A stretch of 64,000 nt of DNA from Piliocolobus tephrosceles (Eukaryota > Chordata > Mammalia > Primates > Cercopithecidae), in NCBI RefSeq assembly GCF_002776525.5, contig NC_045443.1:51143387-51207386 (forward strand). Direction: 5' to 3'. A program made the position numbers and the translations under genes. Of the stretch, positions 47,128 to 56,132 are shown piece after piece. Under the pieces are notes generated by a model that had not been told where the DNA came from, did not search any database, and saw nothing but the letters and a program-made list of their open reading frames with translations. The first letter of the stretch is position 1, and the number at the start of each line of letters is the position of its first letter.

Positions 47128-47563
47128 ATGAGCTCCTACTTCGTCAACCCCCTGTTCTCCAAATACAAAGGCGGCGAGTCCCTGGAACCGGCCTATTACG
47201 ACTGCCGGTTCCCTCAGAGCGTGGGCAGGAGCCATGCGCTGGTGTACGGGCCCGGCGGCTCGGCGCCCGGCTTCCAGCACGCTTCGCACCATGTCCAAGA
47301 CTTCTTCCACCACGGCACCTCCGGCATCTCCAACTCAGGCTATCAGCAGAACCCGTGCTCGCTTAGCTGCCACGGAGACGCCTCCAAATTCTATGGCTAC
47401 GAGGCGCTCCCCAGACAGTCCCTTTATGGGGCTCAGCAAGAGGCGAGCGTGGTGCAATATCCCGACTGTAAATCCTCCGCCAACACTAACAGTAGCGAAG
47501 GACAAGGCCACTTAAATCAAAACTCGTCTCCCAGCCTCATGTTTCCATGGATGAGACCCCACG
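47128..47563 (+). CDS. HOXC8: HOXC8 coding exon 1 (residues 1-145 plus first base of codon 146)
   Basis: Homeobox protein Hox-C8 is a nuclear transcription factor for thoracic vertebrae and brachial motor-neuron pools. It works with PBX partners. It starts MSSYFVNPLFSKYKGGESLE with the conserved SSYF N-terminus. It ends with the hexapeptide region MFPWMRPH (residues 138-145), whose FPWM core binds PBX. The donor CACG followed by GTGAGA lies at 47563/47564. Joined to 48925-49217 it makes 729 nt, 242 codons plus stop, equal to human. Compared with human from memory, residue 15 is Gly rather than Ala. Codon 146 (Ala) is split. The frame continuing to 47754 is intron. Confidence 0.98.
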
Positions 47564-48924
47564 GTGAGAAGCCTTTTCTCTTTCCCCCTTGGTCTCCCGC
47601 GCTCCGGGGTTTTCCCCCCCTCCCTCGCCTCCTTTTTGTCTGCCCTCGCTTTTTCTCCTGGCTTTGGGGTCTCTCCCGCCCCACCCCCGTGCCTGGGTGG
47701 GTTTCTCGAGGTTGGGAAGGCTCCGCTGGGGCGGGGCAGGGAGGGGGTGCCTAGAACATTTAGGGGATTGGGGTGAAGGTGGGGGAAAGCTGGTGTGTGG
47801 CTACAAAGGGTTAAAAATCGTTTTCTCCATCTCTGTCTGTCTGTCTTTCTCTGACTCTCCCACTCCCCGTCGTTAAAGTCAAAGTTGGGGAGGTGGCTGG
47901 GAATGGTACCCTGAGTACCCTGAGATTGTCAGCCTTTGGAACGAACCAGTTTCTCCAGAGGCAGGGAGCCTGGAGTCCAGGACAGTGGCCAGGCTGTCTT
48001 GGGGCAAAGGGAGACCCCTGTTTCTCTGCCCTAGCCAGAGAGTGGTGAGACTCAAAGGAGAGGCTCTCTGGCTGTCTAGGGCACCCACAGCCTCCTCTCA
48101 GAGAAACAGCCTGAGGGCCAGTACCCCAACTTTTCTGTACTTCCCCCAGTTGGGAGAAGACAGGGGAGCCTGAGAGGAGGGGGCAAAAAAGAATGCTCAA
48201 AAGGAGAGGGGCCATGGAGATTAGGGGTCCCTGAGCTCCAGAAAACCCTAGCCAGCCCCCCAATCAAGGACTTGTGGGGTCTCCCTGAGACCTGCAGAGT
48301 AGCTCAGGTCATGAGCCCCTCCAGGGGTGGCCCCTCATGGCCCAATTTCGAAGTACAGGGGGAAGCGATAAAGCGACAAGTTCCCGCGGGGATGGCCCAT
48401 GATTTATTTGCTGGTCTCCAGTTAGCAATCAGGCGGAGCGGTGATACATTCCAGCAGATCAATTATTTTTCATATTGGAAAAGCATTAGGCAGAGAGAGA
48501 CAAGGAAAGGGCAGTGGGCAGAACCCCTCTTCTTTACCCACAGCTTTTTTTCCTTTCTTTTGGAAGCACTCCGTCCCCAGCCTTGCTCACTAAATGCCAT
48601 GCTGCACTTGTAAACAAAGCTGCAAAGGCCACTTCCTAGAATTACAGGCCTGGTGGGGGGGATTCTACAGGTCTCCCCCAGCCCCTGAAAGGCCCCAGTT
48701 TCCAAACAGACCCCAGTCCCCACCCCCACCCCACCTCCCAAGGTGAAGCCAAACCAAAACAATCCCCCAACTTCCCTGCCCTTGTCTGCCTTCTGCTCTA
48801 GCCTTTTCCATAGAGGGGAGGGGAACTGAGGACATCAGAGAGGAGAGTTTAGAGGAGGAAGAGTGGCGAGGGAAAACCGAGCCCCCACCCAAATGTAACC
48901 AGACTGGGGTTTTCTTCTGTCCAG
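47564..48924 (+). other. HOXC8: HOXC8 intron
   Basis: A 1,361-base GT-AG intron (GTGAGA ... CTTCTGTCCAG). An AT-rich patch with GATTTATTTGC and TCAATTATTTTTC is at about 48400-48480. No gene inside. Confidence 0.92.
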
Positions 48925-49217
48925 CTCCGGGGAGGCGCAGTGGACGGCAAACTTACAGCCGGTATCAGACCTTGGAACTAGAAAAGGAGTTTCTCTTTAA
49001 TCCTTATTTGACACGAAAGCGTCGGATTGAAGTCTCTCATGCCCTGGGACTGACCGAGAGACAAGTGAAGATCTGGTTCCAGAACCGAAGGATGAAGTGG
49101 AAAAAGGAGAACAACAAGGATAAACTGCCGGGAGCCCGAGATGAGGAAAAGGTGGAGGAAGAAGGAAATGAGGAAGAGGAGAAAGAAGAGGAGGAAAAGG
49201 AAGAAAACAAGGACTAA
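48925..49217 (+). CDS. HOXC8: HOXC8 coding exon 2 (homeodomain and acidic tail)
   Basis: Encodes residues 146-242. The homeodomain is about 149-208 (RRSGRQTYSRYQTLELEKEF ... [14 protein letters not shown]). A strongly acidic Glu/Lys tail from about residue 217, typical of HOX8 group proteins, follows. The TAA stop is at 49215-49217. Intact. Confidence 0.98.
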
Positions 49218-49341
49218 GCAAAAAAGAGAGACCCCCCCTTTAGCAACTCCCTTGAAGTTTCGTTTTATGGTAGCAGATAAATTGAGAAGTTTACGACTGT
49301 CATTTGCTTTTATAGAGAATGGAATGACACTCACAACTCTA

Positions 49342-49348
49342 ACTACCT
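49342..49348 (+). promoter_or_regulatory. HOXC8: miR-196a 7-mer seed site in HOXC8 3' UTR
   Basis: ACTACCT pairs with nucleotides 2-8 of miR-196a. The next base is G, so this is a 7-mer site. Confidence 0.6.
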
Positions 49349-50055
49349 GTCAGATACTTGCAGCTCTGGTTTTATTACCTTTGGACTTCCCCCTTCTTTA
49401 TTTGTTTGGGGGCTGGAGGGGGGAGACCGAGACACAGCGAAAAGTTCGGACTCTCTGTCTCACTCCTTGCCCCACACACACTTGTCCCTGCCCCCACCCT
49501 TCTGAGTCCTTCCTGGATTTTAAGGTCTGAGACCTGGTCTCTGTGCTCCTGGGTCTGTCTTTTGCCACACTCCCACCTCCCTGCTTCTCTGGTATTTATT
49601 TTAGAGGGCAGCCCCCTTGAAATGCAGAAGAGAACTTGTGGTTTTGTTTTTATGCTAAGGCTAGTGTACTAGATGTATAGATGTACTTTTTAAAAAAGGA
49701 AAGGACAGAAAAAAATGAAGAAAGGAAAGGAAGGAAAGGAAGACAAATGTAAAGAAATAAGGAAAAAAGCAAGGAATATCCCCTCCCCCTCCCCAGGGCT
49801 CCCTGCTTAGAAAACCCCCCTTGACTTTCTCTAGGAACCTGATGGAAACCTGAAGGAGATGTGGGTCTCTCCCCTCCCCACATTTCCAGAAGGGGAGATA
49901 GGAGCCTGCAGTCGCCTCTAAAATCCTACCTAACCATCCCATGGTCACTCGGGCCCATGCCTTCCTCTCCTTCGCTGTTTGATTTCTGTTCTGTTGGGCC
50001 CGGCTTCCTCTGAGCTACATTAGTATTAGCGCTCAGAAATCACCATAATCATGAA

Positions 50056-50097
<42 letters not shown>
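50056..50097 (+). repeat. (AAT)n microsatellite in HOXC8 3' UTR
   Basis: About fourteen AAT units, only 11 bases before a miR-196a 8-mer. The repeat could keep that site unstructured. Confidence 0.95.
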
Positions 50098-50098
<1 letters not shown>

Positions 50099-50107
50099 CT
50101 TTAACAT

Positions 50108-50115
50108 ACTACCTA
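50108..50115 (+). promoter_or_regulatory. HOXC8: miR-196a 8-mer seed site in HOXC8 3' UTR
   Basis: ACTACCTA is a full 8-mer complement of the miR-196a seed. Confidence 0.75.
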
Positions 50116-50239
50116 AAGGGAACCTGCAATAATCTTGAAAAAGAAAAAGAAAAATTTTAAAATCCTGCTATAGGAGAAAAAAAGAGAAAAAAGATAAAAA
50201 CCAAAAAAAGAAAGAAAGAAACCTCCAGCGTATTTTATC

Positions 50240-50247
50240 ACTACCTA
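50240..50247 (+). promoter_or_regulatory. HOXC8: miR-196a 8-mer seed site in HOXC8 3' UTR
   Basis: A second full 8-mer ACTACCTA, 132 bases after the first. Confidence 0.75.
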
Positions 50248-50324
50248 TAGGAAGAAATCCTGCTTTGAGAGTATTCGTAATGCGGTTTTGTTGTCGTTTG
50301 TTGCTGCTTATTTCACTAAGAAAA

Positions 50325-50345
50325 CCCAACAACTGAGACTGCCTA
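50325..50345 (+). promoter_or_regulatory. HOXC8: Extended miR-196a complementary site in HOXC8 3' UTR
   Basis: CCCAACAAC (50325-50333) pairs with the miRNA 3' end and ACTGCCTA (50338-50345) with the seed, through one G:U wobble. This is a near-continuous duplex with a small central bulge, of the type reported for HOXB8. Confidence 0.75.
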
Positions 50346-50600
50346 GCCCGCCGGTCCTGTGCGCTTTTATTGTGCTTCTAACCCCAGTAGAGTAGAACTA
50401 AATTGCACTGAATGTATAGTTAACTCTGTCTTGAATTCTCTGTTTATGCAACGTGCTTGAAAGGAAAAGAAAAATGTTAAAAATATATCTATAATAATAA
50501 TTTTTTGTCATTTGTCTTTATGTCCAGCTATGAATGTAGATTTTGTGTCCTGACAGCCCTGTTCCTTGTCCAAGTACTTTGTATTGTATACGTGAGTCAT

Positions 50601-50606
50601 AATAAA
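50601..50606 (+). terminator. HOXC8: HOXC8 poly(A) signal
   Basis: AATAAA 1.38 kb after the stop, matching the length of the human gene. Several AATAAA-like units in the AAT repeat are less likely to be used. Confidence 0.8.
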
Positions 50607-51799
50607 AAAAAAGAAGAAGAAGAAAAATAATAGAAGCTGGAATGACTTGCTTTTTCTCCATAGCTCTTCCCCATTCTCTACCCTCTCCCTCCTTATCCCC
50701 CTGTCCAGCTCTCTGGAAATGGTCTGCTTCACTGCTCTGGCTTTGGGATTGAGAAACTCATGTGGAGAGAAGCCTGGGAATTGAGAAAGCATGCTGGCCT
50801 GGGAGGGAAGGTGAAAGGGGTGAGGGGTTGAGAAGAGGAAGAGGAACAGTCCATTGGTTGAGAGAGGAAGGAGTCTATAGGTATGCCCTTGGGGGAATCT
50901 TGGCTCCAAACAAAGTGGGTTTCCAGATGCCAGGATCCCAATGGGAAGAAAGATTTCCTCACTCATCCACCCTCCTGCTCCTCAGCCCTAGGCTGGGCCC
51001 AGACAAAGAATCTGCCCTATGCAACTATGACTTTTTCTTCCAGGGTCTGGGGCTGAGAATGTGATAGTGGGGTTCCTTCTGATCTCCACATGCCCCTTGT
51101 GGCCAGACCTTAGCACCCAGCACCCAGCACTAGAATAGTGAACCAAGTGGGAATGTGTGAGGCTCAAGGCAACTGGCTGGCCTGTCTGCAGGGCTTGCCT
51201 GAAGATGCCTGAAGATGGGAGATGCTAAGAATGGAGGATGAGGAAGCTTAAGCCTGAAGGAGAGGAGAAAGGAAGGGGAAAGTAAGTAAGCTCCTAGGTG
51301 ACCAGCCTGAGCCCACATCCTGAAATTCAAATTCAATCCTCTGCACAGGAGGATTGTCATCACTGTCATTCAGCCTGCCTGTGTGCTCTCCAACTTCTGT
51401 TCAGGCTGTTTAAAGTCCACTCCCTGCTTCACCTTGACAATTGGGCAGGTTACCCAGCCCCCATAGTGTGGGCCATTGGCCTGGAGGATGGGCCTGCTGA
51501 GTGGACAGCCTGCCACCCCAGCCACAGTGGGGTAAGAGGGAATCTTTACTGGTATCTTCATTCCCCAAAATGAAGAATTGAAGGCTCAGGGACCCAGAGG
51601 GTAGAAGGGTCTCTCACTTCTCTCTGGAGAGTCCTGGACTTAAAAATTCTGTTTATGCCAATAAGATTCTGGTCAAATAATCCCAAATTCCAGAGATACA
51701 AGTCTTCTGACTCAGTCAGGAGAGGGGAAAAGGGAGGGGAGGGATCTTCTGGTCTTAAAAACCAGACCCCCAAAGGCTGAAATATTTTTGAGGCCAGGT

Positions 51800-51956
51800 T
51801 TTCTTTCTTTCCTCTTCTCTTCTCTTCTCTTCTCTTCTCTTCTCTTCTCTTCNNNNNNNNNNNNNNNNNNNNNNNNNNNNNNNNNNNNNNNNNNNNNNNN
51901 NNNNNNNNNNNNNNNNNNNNNNNNNNNNNNNNNNNNNNNNNNNNNNNNNNNNCCAC

Positions 51957-51993
<37 letters not shown>

Positions 51994-52014
51994 CCTCCCT
52001 CTCCCCCCCTCCTC
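51800..52014 (+). repeat. Polypyrimidine repeat (TCTTC)n / (CT)n interrupted by an assembly gap
   Basis: TCTTC units up to 51852, then 100 N (51853-51952), then CT units from about 51957. The true repeat length is unknown. Confidence 0.95.
51853..51952. other. Assembly gap of 100 N
   Basis: Exactly 100 undetermined bases, a conventional placeholder for a gap of unknown size. Frames running through it as X residues are meaningless. Confidence 0.99.
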
Positions 52015-54690
52015 CCCACCGCTCATCTATCTAGTTCCTGGTCAATGATTTTCCCAGACCTAGGCCCAGGCCAGCTCTTGTTTTGTGTAATTTCGCCCAG
52101 GTCCCAGTCCCTAGCCCCACGCAAATCTGGCCTGAAAATCGAGCCTGTGTACAGAATTGAGTCGGACTTCCTTCACAGGGGACTCCTGCAGCCCGAGAAA
52201 GGCTGTGAATTGGAAGCACACGCTGTAGGCAGCTGGGGCAGCTTTGAGTAGGAGCTCCGGGAAATCTACCCTAACCCAGGGTCCCTGCTGTGAGCAGCGG
52301 CACCAGCCAGGTAACCCTGCTCTCAGTGGGAGACACCGGTTACCCACCAGGGAGGCCAGAAAAGAGAGCATTTCGCTCCGACCTCGGGCCTTCCCACAGG
52401 CGTGTCCTCCATACTCCGAGGGACGGCTGAGGTTCCGTTTCGTTTTTAAACGTGGAATTATGATTGCTGTTAATAAAAATATCTGGCCCAGTAGCCTAGT
52501 GGGATGAACCCAGCATTAAATGGCTCCGAAGGGCCTCGCCGCCTTTTCTCCACACCAAATGTCCCATTCGTCCCTTATCCTGCTCAGCAATGTCCGTGGC
52601 CCCAAGCCCGGCGCGTCGGAGGGCGGGGTGCGTCTGGCGCCCGGCTTTACTCGAGATGCCAGGCATGGGGAGGGCTAAGCCGAGGGAGCCCCAGCCACCC
52701 CCTCATGAAGTACCCTCTCCCCCACCCCTCCTGCCTACAGCCTCTGTTTTCTCGTTTGTAAAGAAAAGGAGGTAAAAACCCGTTTTATGGGGGAACATAA
52801 TTGTGAGCGGGATGCGCTCTCTTTAGAATCGCGTCTTCCCAAATGCTCCCGCCGTCCCATTACCGGAATGAGGACCATTCGGCTGCTGCAGATAGGACTT
52901 TCTCTCCCATTCTTTACTTTTTTATTAGCCAGTCAAAGTGGCTTCCGAAAGCTATTTGTGATTTGTGAAAAATAGTATCTTTCAAAATGCTGAGTTGAAG
53001 CATCTCGCTCATTACTCCTTGAATTTATTATTCTAATCTCAACCGTAGAGATAGAATAATGCAGCTATTAAGTTGGGCGGCAAATTCGTTTCTCTGCATT
53101 AAATTTTTTTTCTTCCCCACTCCTTCATTGCATAAGCAAAGGAAGGTGCGGACCTGCAAGAGATCTGGGGGTGGGTGAGAGAGGTAGCGAGCGTTCTGAA
53201 GGGCTCCTTGAGGGACCCTTGGATAGGCGAGTGGTTTGGTCTCCCCAGTCTTATCTTCCCCAGATAAGATGCCCCAGTGACTGCCTGCTGGCTGGGAAAG
53301 TTACCCCGCCCCAATTAGGGAGAACTCAGGACAGGTTGTGCCACAGTCTAGAAGTGAAATTTCCGGTGAGCTGCCCGCAGCGCCGTCCCATTCTCCCTGC
53401 TGCCCATTGTGAAAAGCTGGGCCAGCGCTTCCTTGTCGTAATTTTTAACTACCTGTTATAAAATTTATGGGTGGGTTTGTAAAAAGAAACGAGGTCCCTG
53501 CATCCGGCCTAGGGAACTGCTTTGCTTTCTATGGAGGAAGTTTGGGGAAGGCATGAGGTACCCCCTCTTGGTCTGGGTTGAGGCACCCAGCCATTGAGAT
53601 TCCCATGCCAGCTTGATACGGGACCAAGTGGAGAGCTGCTGGCCTTCAAATCTGCAGCCCGTGGGGAGAGTGACCTGGCTGCAACCCCTCCCCCGGCAAA
53701 TAGTCTCTATGGGGGAATTTATTCTGGACTCACCTTCAAAATTATGGGTCTGGAAAAACAGCCTGCTCGAAATTTTAGCACAGAAGGTGGAATTCAGGGC
53801 AGTAAAAGGTTAGTTTTTCAGGCCTCGTTAGTACATCCCAGCTACCCAGACACTGAATTAGAAAATTTTTCTGAGAAAGGCAGGTGGGTTTGGGCAATCT
53901 ATCAGGATCCAAAAGGCTTACTGCCTTGCACCCCTCCCCCCAAAAAGGAAGTAGAGACCAAGATCTTGGGCTTTAATTTTATTTTTAATTGTAAAAAGAT
54001 TTCAAGTAAGCCACCGTTTGAACTGGGAAGTGAAACTAGGGATGGTCTTGGGGGGAAATGTTTTTCTCTCTAAGAAAGGGACCCCGGGATGAGGGTCGTT
54101 TTGAGGGTCCTAGAAGTTGCCCCCAATTCTCACCTCTCCTGCTAAACTGCAGAATTGCCCAGGGTAGGTCTAGTCCCCTAGGTTCTTCAGACCACTCCAG
54201 GTCAGGTTTGGCTGGGTGGTTGCCAGTGGTCTTAGACTACCGTTCCTGTCTAGGGTGGAGTAGGAGTTTTCAGGGGTACCCCATAGAGGGGATGTTGTTC
54301 TCTTCCAAAAAAAAAAAAAAAAAGGTAGGGGTAGGGAGGCACCCTTTCAATCCCTGCAACTCACCAGCCATCACTGCCTCAAGGCCACAAATCTTTGCAA
54401 AGCTTTGAATTCCCCCTGATCCAACCTTAATGCCCCCATTTATTAAGGACAACATTTAAAACTCGGCAAGCCAGGAGAGGCAACCGACCCTCCGTGCTTG
54501 AAGCTTTCTTTCGTCTGGGCGTCCGCCCTCAGCTCTTTCCGCGCTCGCCTGCAGCAGCCCGGCTCGTGGGGAGTGGGCGGTGGGTGGGGGTAAGGGTGGG
54601 GTGGGGGTCCGGGGATGCTCCCTCTATGAGAGAATTGGGTAAACATGGCGACCGCGGCGCCCATTTGCACACGCTACACAAATGCATCGC

Positions 54691-54769
54691 ATTCCCGGTT
54701 GTTTGCAGAAAATTTACAGCTGAGTAATAAAAGTTTACGATCGACTCACAAGTTGGATTGGCCACAAGA
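54691..54769 (+). promoter_or_regulatory. Promoter of the shared HOXC4/5/6 non-coding exon
   Basis: A TATA-like TAATAAAAG (54725-54733) and an inverted CCAAT box ATTGG (54757-54761) precede the exon. The start site is an estimate. Confidence 0.45.
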
Positions 54770-55357
54770 AGTCATGTGGATTCCATCCATGAACGTGAAC
54801 TTTTTATTGTGGTTTGTCCGTTCCGAGCGCTCCGCAGAACAGTCCTCTCTCTAAGAGCCTAACCATTGCCAGGGAAACCTGCGCTGGGCGCTCCCTTCAT
54901 TAGCAGTTTTTTTAAATTAATCTGATTAATAATTATTTTCCCCCCATTTAATTTTTTTTCTTCCCAGGTGGAGTTGCCGAAGCTGGGGGCAGCTGCAGAG
55001 GGTGGGGATGGGAGGGGAGAGACAGAAGTTGAGGGCATCTCTCTCTCCCTTCCCGACCCTCTGGCCCCCAAGGGGCAGGAGGAATGCAGGAGCAGGAGTT
55101 GAGCTAGGGAGCTGCAGATGCCTCCGCCCCTCCCCTCTCCCAGGCTGGGTCTCCTGCCCCCTTCTTGCAACTCTCCTTAATTTTGTTTGGCTTTTGGATG
55201 ATTTTAATTATTTTTATTTTTGAATTTATATAAAGCATATGTGTGTGTGTGGAGCTGAGACAGGCTCGGCAGCCGCACAGAATGAGGGAAGACGAGAAAG
55301 AGTGGGAGAGAGAGAGGCAGAGAGAGAGGGAGAGAGGGAGAGTGACAGCAGCGCTCG
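54770..55357 (+). ncRNA. HOXC4: Shared non-coding 5' exon of HOXC6/HOXC5/HOXC4 transcripts
   Basis: In human, one distal promoter makes transcripts whose non-coding first exon is spliced to HOXC6, HOXC5 or HOXC4. This sequence (from GGATTCCATCCATGAACGTG to ACAGCAGCGCTCG) matches the HOXC4 5' UTR as I remember it and ends at an ideal donor, CTCG followed by GTAAGT (55357/55358). It lies 4.1 kb beyond the HOXC8 end, the human spacing. The coding exons are outside the window. A TATATAAAG at 55227-55234 inside it could serve a second start. The type is given as ncRNA because the exon is an untranslated leader. Confidence 0.72.
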
Positions 55358-56089
55358 GTAAGTGTTTCCTTATTGGTTCAAATATGTAACTAATGGTCCG
55401 TAGCTGGGTGGCGGTGTCAAGACAAGAACAGCAGCGGCTTGTCTTCGTTAGGGAGTAGAGGAGGATGGCGAGAGGGTGGGCGCATAGGTAGTAATGGGGA
55501 GGAAAAGTGGGGGGTGGGAGAGAAATGGGGTTAAACTGGAATACTGGTAACTGGTAGTGGGGCGATTGTGTTGTCCTGGTGTCACTGTGTGCCAAGTTGG
55601 GGGTGGAGGGGCAAGGGAACAGCACCTGTGGGGCTCAAGCTGGCGGTCTAGGGCGCCAGCTTTTACTGCCCACTGTGTCAGTACCTGCTTATTATAGATC
55701 TTCGGGCTCTCGGCTAATGGAACTGGGTCGGAGGAGAACTGGAAGCTCAAGCTCCAGGCGGGAGAGAGAACCTAGAGGCTGCACCCCTTGCCCCCTAAGC
55801 AAAGTCAGCCCCCCAACCCCCAAACAAACTTTCCAGCGTCCCCTCCCTGTCTGGCAGCCTCCTCCCTCCCAGAGAGCGCGACTCCTAGAGCTCACACATG
55901 CGCAGTGTGGGCCCAGGGCCGGGCCGCCGAGCAGGAAGCGGGCGCATCTAGGCTGCCGGCGGGGCCTGTTAATTGGCAATTAGGGGGGAGGCTGGTGGCT
56001 GGTGCGCGTCAGCCGAGAGGAGAGCGTCTGCCCACCCCCTGCTCCCGCCCCCACTCGGGAGGATGGAAGGGTGGGAGGTGCCCTGCGTT

Positions 56090-56132
56090 GGGTGGAGGGT
56101 GGAGGGTGGAGGGTGGAGGGTGGGGGTGGGGG
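56090..56132 (+). repeat. (GGAGGGT)n G-rich array, potential G-quadruplex
   Basis: Successive GGG runs separated by TGGA or T loops. At least seven G-runs, so an intramolecular G-quadruplex is possible. Confidence 0.8.

Larger units (their letters stand above)
49218..50625 (+). other. HOXC8: HOXC8 3' UTR
   Basis: A 1.4-kb 3' UTR that becomes AT-rich. It carries an (AAT)n repeat and four miR-196a target sites (49342, 50108, 50240 and 50325). It ends just after the AATAAA at 50601. Confidence 0.85.
50626..54690. other. HOXC8 to HOXC6/5/4 intergenic region
   Basis: No protein gene recognised. It contains the polypyrimidine repeat with the assembly gap (51800-52014). It also has AT-rich segments at 52440-52490, 52900-53110 and 53440-53480 with TTTATGG and TAATTTTTAAC, candidates for HOX/CDX sites. 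Confidence 0.55.

Noticed and set aside
51558..52026. Frames of 104 to 153 codons crossing the N run
   Set aside because: They read through undetermined bases and simple repeats.
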